Origin: Aquabacterium sp. | GTDB taxonomy: Bacteria > Pseudomonadota > Gammaproteobacteria > Burkholderiales > Burkholderiaceae_C | Length of the DNA stretch: 64,000 nt | NCBI GenBank assembly: GCA_030654395.1 | Contig: JAURXM010000026.1 | Location: 94,285 to 158,284 of the forward strand | Direction of reading: 5' to 3' | Shown: piece by piece, positions 24,555 to 32,805 of the stretch | How the letters are laid out: each line of letters begins with the position of its first letter | Position numbering within the stretch: the first letter of the stretch is position 1 | Position numbers and translations under genes: made by a program | The notes under the pieces: model-generated | Told to the model about the DNA's origin: nothing | What the model saw: the letters and a program-made list of their open reading frames with translations, nothing else | Database searches by the model: none

Positions 24555-25745
24555 ATGGGCTCATTACATGACATTTGCAGTTACCCACATTTGGCCCTGA
24601 TGGGCATCCGTGGGCTGCCTGCCGCTCACGGCGGCTTTGAGGCGTTTGCCGAACGCTTGGCGCCGTTTTTGGCTGCACAGGGTTGGAAAGTCACCGTGTA
24701 TTGCCAAGAAGATGGAGAAGGCGCCATCACCGAAAGCATGTGGGGCAAGGTCCACCGGGTGCACATCCCGTCAGGCCGCGACACGCCTGTGGACAGCATG
24801 CGCTTTGACTGGTCCTGCATCACACACGCCAAGCGCATTCGCCCGGATGTCACCCTCATCCTTGGCTACAACACGGCGTCGTTTGCCGCTCGTTTGCGGC
24901 TGGCCGGACTGCGCACAGTGATCAACATGGATGGGATTGAGTGGAGCCGCGCCAAGTGGGGGCCCATGGCGAAGGCATGGCTGTATCTGAATGAGCGCAT
25001 GGGTTGCTGGCTGGGCAACCACTTAGTGGCCGACCACCCGGAGATTGCCAAGCACTTGGCCAGCCGAGTCTCGTCACACAAGATCACCACCATCCCTTAC
25101 GGGGCGGTCGAGGTGAGCGAGGCCAACGTCAGCTTGCTCAATCACCTCAACTTGTCGCCGAGGCAGTATGTGACGCTGATCGCGCGGCCAGAGCCCGAGA
25201 ACTCCATCCTTGAAGTGGTGCAGGCTTTCTCTGCTCGCAAGCGGGGCGTCAAGCTCGTCGTCTTGGGCAAGTACATGCCCCAGACATGTGCGTTCCATGC
25301 AGAGGTGATCCGTGCTGCCAGCGACGAAGTGGTCTTTGCTGGCGCCATTTACGACAGTGCAGTGGTCGAGGCTTTGCGCCTGAATTGCCTCTTTTACATC
25401 CACGGACACCGCGTGGGTGGCACCAACCCGTCGCTGTTGGAGGCAATGGGGGCAGGTAACGCTGTTCTGGCGCATGACAACCCATTCAACCGGTGGGTGG
25501 TCGACAAGGGAGCAATGTACTTCCGCGACCGAGCCACGTGTCTAGTGGCCATTGAGCAGATGCTCTCGGATCACGTGGACCTCGCAGCCATGCGAGAAAC
25601 CAGCCTTCGGCGTGCGCGCGAGATGTTTGATTGGGCGCCTGTGTTGGACGCTTACACCAACGTGTTGCAAAGTGTGGCCCACTCCTCTCAAACAGCACAA
25701 GCCAGTCGGCGTACCGATTCCATTTGGACCCAACATTCCTCATGA
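24555..25745 (+). CDS. DUF1972/GT4-type glycosyltransferase
   Basis: A roughly 396-residue cytoplasmic glycosyltransferase like rhamnosyltransferases with an N-terminal DUF1972 domain: MGIRGLPAAHGGFE near the start and NMDGIEWSRAKW near 120. The second Rossmann half has GHRVGGTNPSLLEAMGAG, the donor-binding region of GT-B enzymes. It likely adds a sugar to the lipid-linked repeat unit. ATG 24555 starts 2 bp after the hydrolase stop; a TTG at 24549 would overlap it. It overlaps the next gene by 4 bp. The sugar cannot be read from sequence. Confidence 0.88.
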   Translation: MGSLHDICSYPHLALMGIRGLPAAHGGFEAFAERLAPFLAAQGWKVTVYCQEDGEGAITESMWGKVHRVHIPSGRDTPVDSMRFDWSCITHAKRIRPDVTLILGYNTASFAARLRLAGLRTVINMDGIEWSRAKWGPMAKAWLYLNERMGCWLGNHLVADHPEIAKHLASRVSSHKITTIPYGAVEVSEANVSLLNHLNLSPRQYVTLIARPEPENSILEVVQAFSARKRGVKLVVLGKYMPQTCAFHAEVIRAASDEVVFAGAIYDSAVVEALRLNCLFYIHGHRVGGTNPSLLEAMGAGNAVLAHDNPFNRWVVDKGAMYFRDRATCLVAIEQMLSDHVDLAAMRETSLRRAREMFDWAPVLDAYTNVLQSVAHSSQTAQASRRTDSIWTQHSS

Positions 25746-26764
25746 GCTTTTTTTCGACCCCTGTCTCCTCCTGCGTTGCCGCTGTCACCCTGACTTTGTT
25801 GGGTGGGTGCGCCAGTGAACCTGCGCGTCCCAAACCCGGCCCCATCACGGTGATTCAGCCTGCGCCAACCACCGAAGTGGCCACCTACACCTTGATGATC
25901 GGAGACGAGGTCGACATCAAGGTACCCGATGCACCGCAATACGATCAAACAGCTCGCGTGCGCCCAGACGGCAAGGTCAGCCTCAATGTGGTGGGCACCT
26001 TGCATGCCTTGGGCCGCACGCCCGATGATGTGCAAATCGAAGTGCGCGAGCGCTACCAGGCTGCTGCTGGCGGCAGCATTCAGCGTGAATACCTGCTTCA
26101 CACCAACGACGAAATCGACATCAAGTTCCCTTACCTGCCCAACCTCAATGAGTTGGTGCGCGTCCGCCCGGACGGTAAGGTGCAGTTGCAGCTGGTAGGC
26201 ACGGTCCAAGCCGAAGGCCTCTCGCCAGAGGCGCTCCAAGCTGAACTCAAACGCCGCTATGGCCGGGTGATCCGTGTGCCTGAGCTGTCGGTGCTGGTGC
26301 GAACCGCTACGTCGCAGTCGGTGCGGACCGATCGCGGTGTGGGTCGTGCGGGCCTTGCGGGCCTAGAGCCCACGGTGCTGGTGCGCAGCTTTCAAGCCCC
26401 CCAGGTGTTTGTCACGGGTGAGCTGGCCAAGCCCGGCATGCTCAGCTTTTTGCCAGGCATGACCTTGATGCAGGCTTTGGCACAGGCGGGCGGGCAGTTG
26501 CCCACCGGCGACATTGAACGCCTTGTGGTACTCCGCCGCACCGCTGCTGGCGCAGCGGAAGTACTGGAGCCGCACCTCTCTGCCCAATACCTGTATGCCC
26601 CCGACAAAGACGTGGCACTGCAACCGTTTGACGTGGTGCTTTTGCCACCCACGCGCGTGGCGGTGCTGGGTCAGAGCCTAGACCAGTACGTGTTCAAGCT
26701 CCTGCCGCCACTGCGCAACAGCTCTTTTGGCTTTGTCTATGACCTCAGAAAGACGAACAACTGA
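25742..26764 (+). CDS. Wza-like polysaccharide export lipoprotein with duplicated export motif
   Basis: A 340-residue outer-membrane polysaccharide export protein. The signal peptide ends in a lipobox (LLGGC, Cys about residue 21). Two successive poly-export units follow (YTLMIGDEVDIKVP to VVGTLHALG, and LLHTNDEIDIKFP to LVGTVQAEG), then an SLBB domain (VFVTGELAKPGMLSF). ATG 25742 overlaps the previous stop (ATGA) and gives a proper lipoprotein signal; an earlier in-frame start at 25631 would bury it. It forms the export channel with the Wzz-like protein next door. Confidence 0.93.
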   Translation: MSFFSTPVSSCVAAVTLTLLGGCASEPARPKPGPITVIQPAPTTEVATYTLMIGDEVDIKVPDAPQYDQTARVRPDGKVSLNVVGTLHALGRTPDDVQIEVRERYQAAAGGSIQREYLLHTNDEIDIKFPYLPNLNELVRVRPDGKVQLQLVGTVQAEGLSPEALQAELKRRYGRVIRVPELSVLVRTATSQSVRTDRGVGRAGLAGLEPTVLVRSFQAPQVFVTGELAKPGMLSFLPGMTLMQALAQAGGQLPTGDIERLVVLRRTAAGAAEVLEPHLSAQYLYAPDKDVALQPFDVVLLPPTRVAVLGQSLDQYVFKLLPPLRNSSFGFVYDLRKTNN

Positions 26765-26767
26765 GCC

Positions 26768-28123
26768 ATGAGTTACGCCGACATCCCACTCTTTCCTCCC
26801 TCTGCAGCCACAACCGGTGCGGGGTTCACAGGCCGTGACCTTTGGCGCCAATGGTTCAAGTACTGGGGCACCATCGTGGGCGCCTTTGTCATGGTCAGCG
26901 CACTCGCTTTCGCTGCCGCGGCACTGCAACCGCGAAGCTATACGTCGTCTGCCAAGATATGGATCAAGACAGACCAACAAGGCTCACCCTCTTTTCTGTC
27001 CGGCGTAGCAGCCTATCGAGAAGGGCAGATGCCGGACCCTGTCAACCGAAAGATCGAAACGGAAATGCAGCTTTTGCTGGCGCGCTCGAACGTGGAGACG
27101 GTGGTCAAAAGGCTCCACATCCAGCCCGCGCAATTGAGTGGCTCGCCCTTGCTGACGCTACTGGGCAATCTCTATGAAAAGCCCCGCACGCCTGAGCAAT
27201 TGCTCAATGATTCGGTGGATGGCTTTCTCAAGGCCGTCAAGGTAGAGGCGGTGCGGTCCAAAACAGCAGACACGTCTTCCAACGTGCTAGAGATCAAACT
27301 CGAAGCCAGCGACCCCGCACTGGTGGCGACTGCCCTTAACGCGCTCGTGGAGCAATACCAGCAGTACGGCGCCGAACAGACGCGCGATCAAGGTCGTGCC
27401 ACCTATGACTTGATCGCGGACAAGATGAAGCAGGCCCGCACAGAGCTGCAAACGATCGATGAGCAAATGCTGAACCTCAACATCGCCCAAGGCAAATCTA
27501 AGGACGTTGACCAGTCTGTGGTGAGTGATGCGGCCGGTGGCATCACCACGGTGGCCATGGACGAAGGCCTGCGCATGGACACCATGCTCGGCAGCGGCCG
27601 TATGGGGGGGAGCTCTGCCATCGGCATGATGAAGTCACAAGCCGTGACCCTTGAAGCCAAGGTGGACGAGTTACGGCAGGTCTACACCGACGACGCCGAA
27701 GTGGTGCGCAATGCCCGCCGACAGCTCTCGCAAGCAGAACAACGACTCAAGCGTACAGTCACTGCCAGCGCTCGGCTCGACGCCGAACTCAAAAAGCTGG
27801 AGCGAACGCGCTCGCTGTCTGAGGCCCGCTACACCGAACTGCGCCGCAAGCTCGATCAGATTGAGCTGTACCTTAGCAGCGAGCAGGGCGACGCCTCGAC
27901 ACGTGTGTTCACCGAACGAGCGCAAGCACCTGAGAAGCCAGAGCGCAAGAAGAAACTCTTGCTGGCCGCGCTGGGCCCGCTGGCTGGCTTGGCGCTGGGC
28001 CTGTTGCTGGCAGGCATCCGCGAGTACTTTGACCACCGACTGCAATCGACCCAAGATGTCCAACGCTACCTTGGCATGGAAACCTTAGGCGTTGTGCACG
28101 ATCTTCGCAAGGCCCAAGCATGA
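26768..28123 (+). CDS. Wzz/GumC-like chain-length (PCP) protein
   Basis: A 451-residue inner-membrane polysaccharide co-polymerase: one helix near residues 33-55, a long periplasmic part with coiled coils (about 210-380), and a second helix near 400-420 followed by a short cytoplasmic tail. It carries no kinase domain; the ATPase is the next gene, which overlaps by 4 bp. It should control chain length and link the Wzy polymerase to the Wza-like channel. Its extreme C-terminus (HDLRKAQA) resembles that of the Wza-like protein (YDLRKTNN). Confidence 0.92.
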   Translation: MSYADIPLFPPSAATTGAGFTGRDLWRQWFKYWGTIVGAFVMVSALAFAAAALQPRSYTSSAKIWIKTDQQGSPSFLSGVAAYREGQMPDPVNRKIETEMQLLLARSNVETVVKRLHIQPAQLSGSPLLTLLGNLYEKPRTPEQLLNDSVDGFLKAVKVEAVRSKTADTSSNVLEIKLEASDPALVATALNALVEQYQQYGAEQTRDQGRATYDLIADKMKQARTELQTIDEQMLNLNIAQGKSKDVDQSVVSDAAGGITTVAMDEGLRMDTMLGSGRMGGSSAIGMMKSQAVTLEAKVDELRQVYTDDAEVVRNARRQLSQAEQRLKRTVTASARLDAELKKLERTRSLSEARYTELRRKLDQIELYLSSEQGDASTRVFTERAQAPEKPERKKKLLLAALGPLAGLALGLLLAGIREYFDHRLQSTQDVQRYLGMETLGVVHDLRKAQA

Positions 28124-28716
28124 ACGACGATGCATTTTTCCGCCTTGGCCTGAGGTTGCTGAGCAAATTACCCGCAGAGCAGACGGGACGCGTCATGGTG
28201 GTGACCAGCGCACGCGATGGTGAGGGCAAGACCTTCGTCGCCGGTGCACTGGCGCAAGCCATGGCCGCGCAGTGCATGGGTCCCGTGGCGCTGTTGAGCT
28301 GCTCGCCCGATCGGCGCGATGCGCAAGGCACCGGTTGGTTCGATCTTGTCCACACCGGGCAATGGCGCGATGACATGGCGCGAGCCACCAGCACCGACAA
28401 CCTGAGCGAGATCTCGCCGGGCACGCAAACCCGCGTGGAGACACTGTTTAAGCCCGAAGCTGTGCGGACCGCTCTACACACGCTGCGTCAGCATTTCAGT
28501 CTCGTGATCATTGATGGCCCATCGCTACCGCAATGCGGCGCGCTGCCACGCCATGCCGATGGCGCTTTGCTGGTGATCAACGCCAAGTCGACGCGGCGCG
28601 AGGTGGTACAGGGTGCTCTGGCGGCCAACCCCATTCCAGTCGAGCGCTTGTTGGGCACGGTGCTCAACCAACGGCCTGACTACGTACCCGAGTGGTTGTA
28701 TCGCTGGGTCCTCTAA
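28120..28716 (+). CDS. CpsD/CapB-like ATPase partner of the Wzz protein
   Basis: A 198-residue P-loop protein related to bacterial tyrosine (BY) kinases and XrtA-associated ATPases. The Walker A is SARDGEGKT (30-38) and a Walker B-like LVIIDGPS lies near 127-134. It lacks the usual tyrosine-rich tail; only two Tyr occur near the C-terminus (YVPEWLYRW). It probably binds the cytoplasmic tail of the Wzz-like protein encoded just before it and regulates polymer assembly or export. Kinase activity is uncertain. Confidence 0.82.
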   Translation: MNDDAFFRLGLRLLSKLPAEQTGRVMVVTSARDGEGKTFVAGALAQAMAAQCMGPVALLSCSPDRRDAQGTGWFDLVHTGQWRDDMARATSTDNLSEISPGTQTRVETLFKPEAVRTALHTLRQHFSLVIIDGPSLPQCGALPRHADGALLVINAKSTRREVVQGALAANPIPVERLLGTVLNQRPDYVPEWLYRWVL

Positions 28717-28736
28717 GGCGCCCGCTGCTGTTAACC

Positions 28737-30269
28737 ATGACACACACGAACGAAAACCTGCTACACCAACTCGGCCACCTGCTGTTCAGCGGCGTGCTAG
28801 GCACGGTGGTGGGCGGGCTCTTTCTGGTGCTCGGGGCTGACTCGCTGGCACTGCCGGCTGGCATTGTGGTGGCCCTGCTGGGCTTGGCCAGCATGGTGTG
28901 GTTCAAGGGTTCGCTGCGTCGCTACTTTTTAATCCTGCTGTTCTTGGTTGCCCCGTTTGATCTGAGCAAAGCCGTCGTGCCTCCGCTTGACGAGTTCTAC
29001 TCTCCAGGGCTTTACCTCAGCATTGGCCACGTGGTTTTGTTGGGGCTGTTGGTGAGCTGGGGCATTGAGCGGCTGTTGGTGCAACGTGTGCGCCTACAAG
29101 TCACTCGATTGGACGCGCTGGCCTTCATTTTTTTGGGCTGGATCTGGGTCTCAGCATTGATGGCACCAGGCAACAAAATCACGCTGGCCGCCACCGCCGT
29201 GGCCTACAGCTTGAGCGTGCTGGCCTTTTACGCCGTGTCTCACGCGGTGCAAAGTATGCAAGAGGTCGTGAGCATCCTCAAAGTGGTCGTCATCGGTTTG
29301 ATCTTGCAGACGCTGCATGTGGTCGGCCAGATGCTCACCCACAACTACCTGCCCTTACCAGGGTCCAAGGGCTCGCAAAGCAGCTTGAGCACGCTCACCT
29401 ATGGCAGTTTGGGCGAATCGGCGTTCCGACCTGTGGGCGCTTTTGATCACCCCAACTCGCTGGCCGACTACCTGACACTGCTGTTGATCCCCGCGCTGGC
29501 GTTGGCCTTATTGGGGCCATCGCGCTTGTCGCGCAAAGCCTGGTTGACGGCCATGGGCACGTCGTGCGTCACAGGGCTGTTGCTTTTGTTGACCTTGTCC
29601 CGTGGCGCCTGGGCGGCCGCCGTGCTGGGTATCCTTGCGCTTTGTGTGGTGTATTGGCGCTTGCGCCTGATTGGCCGCACCCATCTGCTGGGTGCCGTGC
29701 TTGCGGGCTCTATCGCTTTGGGCGCACTGGTGTCGGCCTACCCACAAATCATCTATCGCCTGACAGAACCCGACGACCGCTCGACCGAATCGAGGCTGGT
29801 ACTCAACGACCAGGCCTTCGCCATCATCAAGGCCAATCCCATCACGGGCGTCGGCTTTGGCAGCTACAACCGGGCCGCGCACGAGATTCGCGGACCCAGC
29901 TGGGGCGGCATCTCCAAAGATTACCAAGACATGATCATCCAGCTGGTCGTACACAACCATTACCTGCTGGTGGCTGCGCAAATGGGCATTCCCGCCCTGC
30001 TGTTTTGGTGCTACTTGCTTTACCGCATGGCGGCGCAAGCTTGGCCTGTGTCGCGATGGCGTGACACAGGTGCCATGGCACTGGGCATCGGCTTGGGCTG
30101 TGCCCTGATCAGCCAGATGTTGTTCCTGGCTTCTGACAACTACGACGTCGACATCCGCGTGTTCTTACTCTGGCTCACGGCCGGTCTGCTGCAAGCCTTG
30201 ACGCGCCTTCGCCCATTAGCAGCAGCACCAGTCAAAACCGCTCCAACGCGCTTGGGCGTGCTGACATGA
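28737..30269 (+). CDS. Wzy-like polymerase / O-antigen ligase family membrane protein
   Basis: About 510 residues with about 12 hydrophobic helices and a large loop late in the protein (about 340-400), the layout of the O-antigen ligase/Wzy polymerase family. The loop carries VGFGSYN and VHNHYLLVAAQMG, the conserved N-H-Y region. It likely joins lipid-linked repeats into polymer on the periplasmic side. ATG 28737 lies 20 bp after the ATPase stop; an earlier in-frame start would overlap that gene. It overlaps the flippase gene by 4 bp. Confidence 0.88.
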   Translation: MTHTNENLLHQLGHLLFSGVLGTVVGGLFLVLGADSLALPAGIVVALLGLASMVWFKGSLRRYFLILLFLVAPFDLSKAVVPPLDEFYSPGLYLSIGHVVLLGLLVSWGIERLLVQRVRLQVTRLDALAFIFLGWIWVSALMAPGNKITLAATAVAYSLSVLAFYAVSHAVQSMQEVVSILKVVVIGLILQTLHVVGQMLTHNYLPLPGSKGSQSSLSTLTYGSLGESAFRPVGAFDHPNSLADYLTLLLIPALALALLGPSRLSRKAWLTAMGTSCVTGLLLLLTLSRGAWAAAVLGILALCVVYWRLRLIGRTHLLGAVLAGSIALGALVSAYPQIIYRLTEPDDRSTESRLVLNDQAFAIIKANPITGVGFGSYNRAAHEIRGPSWGGISKDYQDMIIQLVVHNHYLLVAAQMGIPALLFWCYLLYRMAAQAWPVSRWRDTGAMALGIGLGCALISQMLFLASDNYDVDIRVFLLWLTAGLLQALTRLRPLAAAPVKTAPTRLGVLT

Positions 30270-31711
30270 ATTTGCCTCGCTTATTGGGCAAGCTGATGTC
30301 TGTCACGGCGCTGCGGGTGGGCGTGGCTGGCTTGGGCTTTTCGCTGTTCTGGCTGATCTCACACTACTTCTCGGCAAGCGAGCTAGGTGGGTTTTCTCTG
30401 CTAATGAGCGTATTCCTGTTCCTGCAGATGCTGCCCTTGCTCGGGCTCAATGTCCACGTCATCCGTGAAATGGCGGCACACCCAGAAAACCAAGCTGATG
30501 AGATCAGTGTAGCCGCGGTGTTTGCCAGCGTCGTCGGTACATTGATGGCCTTGTCGCTGGTGGCCTGGGCTTGGCTGGCGCCAGGTGTGACCTTGCACAT
30601 GCCGCTGACTTTACTGGGTCTGGCCATGCTGCCATCGGCGTGGATTCTGGTAGCTGAGGCCACCTTGGTCGGCCTAGAAAAGCTGTCCGTATTGACCACT
30701 GTCAACTTGTTCGAAAACGCGTGGCGCTTGCTGGGCGCGGCCATCAGCATTTGGCAAGGTTGGGGTCTAACGGGGGTATTTGCCTTCTTTCTGGTGGGGC
30801 GCGTTTTGGCGGCAGCTGGCTACGCTTGGTTTGGCGGCCTGCCCTCGCCCAACCTAGCTCGCGTCTCAACGGAGGGCCTTCGCCGTTACTTGAGCCTCAC
30901 GCCCACTTACTTGGTCATTGGCGTGGTGGCGGCGGCCTGCAGCCGAATCGATGTGATGCTGCTGTCTCAGCTGCGTGGACTGGAAGAAGTGGCTGTCTAT
31001 GCAGCCGCTGCCAAGCTTTATGAGGCATCGCTGATGGTGTCGACCATGGCCTTGATGATCGTGTACCCGGTTCTCTCGCGCTTGTTTGTCAGTGACGCAG
31101 CCTTGTTCGCAAGCACCTTGGCCCGCTCCCTGCGCTGGTTCTTCTTGGCAGCGCCCATTGTGATGGTGGGCATGGCCTTAGCGTCACCCTTGGTTCATCT
31201 GTTATACGCGCCCGCACTTTGGTCCAGCGTGCCCGTGCTGCAAGCCTTATTGCTGGGCTCGTGGCTCATGGCCATCGACCAACTCTTATCGGGCACCATG
31301 TTGGCAGCCCACGCGCAACGCCACGACCTGCGCGCCATGCTGGTGGGCCTCATCACCTTGGCAAGCGGCTTGGCCCTGCTCACGCCTTGGCTTGGGCCCG
31401 TTGGCGCAGCCTGGGCTGTGGTCGCTGGTCTGGCCCTGAGGGTATTGTGGCGAGTTCGGTGGGCCGAGCGTCAATTGCGTCTCGACGGTGTGCTGAGCCA
31501 GGCTTTGCGCGCCTACCTGAGCACAGCCATCAGCGTGGGCTGTTTCCTGTATGGCAACCACGCAGGCTTGCAGGTGTTTGTCTCTCTCGTGGCGGCTTGC
31601 GCAGTTCATGCTGTAGTGACTCAGCTCACCGGTGCTTTTGACGCAACGCACCGCAGCGACTGGAATCAATGGCGGCACAAGACGTCGCAAAACCAAAAGG
31701 CCACAACATGA
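30266..31711 (+). CDS. Wzx-like polysaccharide flippase
   Basis: A 481-residue membrane protein with about 12-14 helices of the MATE/polysaccharide transporter type. Visible features are an N-terminal SASELGGFSLLMSVF loop and a second copy of the fold after residue 200 (RIDVMLLSQLRGLEEVAVYAAAAKLYE). It should flip undecaprenyl-linked repeat units across the inner membrane for the Wzy-like polymerase upstream. It overlaps both neighbours by 4 bp. Confidence 0.9.
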   Translation: MNLPRLLGKLMSVTALRVGVAGLGFSLFWLISHYFSASELGGFSLLMSVFLFLQMLPLLGLNVHVIREMAAHPENQADEISVAAVFASVVGTLMALSLVAWAWLAPGVTLHMPLTLLGLAMLPSAWILVAEATLVGLEKLSVLTTVNLFENAWRLLGAAISIWQGWGLTGVFAFFLVGRVLAAAGYAWFGGLPSPNLARVSTEGLRRYLSLTPTYLVIGVVAAACSRIDVMLLSQLRGLEEVAVYAAAAKLYEASLMVSTMALMIVYPVLSRLFVSDAALFASTLARSLRWFFLAAPIVMVGMALASPLVHLLYAPALWSSVPVLQALLLGSWLMAIDQLLSGTMLAAHAQRHDLRAMLVGLITLASGLALLTPWLGPVGAAWAVVAGLALRVLWRVRWAERQLRLDGVLSQALRAYLSTAISVGCFLYGNHAGLQVFVSLVAACAVHAVVTQLTGAFDATHRSDWNQWRHKTSQNQKATT

Positions 31712-32805
31712 GGATCCTTCACCTCGACCCAGATGACATGGACAACCCGCTCTCAGGTGGCGGGCCCGTGCGCACCTTCGAGATCTACAGGCGACTGGCA
31801 CGTCGCCATGAGGTGACGGTGCTGACCCCCACCTTCTTGGATTCAACCCCAACCAAAGAGCGCGAAGGTATACAGTACGTCCGCCTGGGTCGCAAGATCC
31901 GCAACCACGGCTCATCGCACCACATCACGTTCCTGTCCAGCTTGCCCAAGGCCGTGCGCCAAATTGAGTATGACTTGCTGGTCGAAGACTTCATGCCACC
32001 TTTTTCGGCCACGTGGACACCTTGGTTCAGGCGCCGCGACAAGCCCCACATCGCCTCGGTGCAATGGTTCTTTGCTCACGAGTACACACGCCGGCTCAAG
32101 CTGCCCTTCCATTGGGGGCAGAACTTGGGCGTGCGCTGGTATGAGCAATTCGTGGTGCTGACCGAAGACATGAAACGCACCATCGAGAGGCTCAACCCCA
32201 AGGCCAATTGCCGAGTGCTGCCCAATGGGGTGTCTGACGAGTTCTATGCCATCGAACCTAGGGTGGGTGATTTCATGCTGTTCTTGGGACGCATTGAGGT
32301 ACACGCCAAGGGACTCGACTTGCTACTTAAGGCCATGGCCCTCTTGCCCGAAGCCAAGCGCCCACGCCTGGTCTTGGCTGGCGTTGGATTCCAAGAGGCC
32401 GAACTATCGCAGTGGTTGAACGACACCGGCATGCGACCCTGGGTGGAGCTGGTCGGCCACGTGCAAGCCGAGCGCCGCACCCAGTTGCTGCGCGATTGTC
32501 GGTTCATGGTGATGCCCTCGCGTGTCGAGACCTTCGGCATGACGCTGGCAGAAGCCAATGCTGCAGGCAAGTGCACCGTGATCTTCGATGCCGCGCCCAT
32601 GAACGAAGTGGCCGCTCCGAACAGCCCGCGCGCCAAAGCCTTTGATGCAGCCTCACTGGCAAGCGTGATCGACCAAACCCACCAGCTCCCCGACGCTGTG
32701 CTGGCCGAGATGGGCATGGCCGCAAGACAATGGGCACGTCGCTACAACTGGGACGTGGTTGCTGCCCAGCAAGAAGCCTTCTACCTTCAAGCCTGCGAGT
32801 CCTGA
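31708..32805 (+). CDS. GT4-family glycosyltransferase
   Basis: A 365-residue GT-B glycosyltransferase. The N-terminal half has the LSGGGPVRTFEIYRRL acceptor loop; the C-terminal half has FLGRIEVHAKGLDLLLKA and the donor-site stretch PSRVETFGMTLAEANAAGK, with the E-x7-E motif. ATG 31708 overlaps the flippase stop by 4 bp; an upstream in-frame start would lie inside that gene. It likely adds a sugar in the cytoplasm during repeat-unit assembly. Acceptor and donor are unknown. Confidence 0.9.
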   Translation: MRILHLDPDDMDNPLSGGGPVRTFEIYRRLARRHEVTVLTPTFLDSTPTKEREGIQYVRLGRKIRNHGSSHHITFLSSLPKAVRQIEYDLLVEDFMPPFSATWTPWFRRRDKPHIASVQWFFAHEYTRRLKLPFHWGQNLGVRWYEQFVVLTEDMKRTIERLNPKANCRVLPNGVSDEFYAIEPRVGDFMLFLGRIEVHAKGLDLLLKAMALLPEAKRPRLVLAGVGFQEAELSQWLNDTGMRPWVELVGHVQAERRTQLLRDCRFMVMPSRVETFGMTLAEANAAGKCTVIFDAAPMNEVAAPNSPRAKAFDAASLASVIDQTHQLPDAVLAEMGMAARQWARRYNWDVVAAQQEAFYLQACES

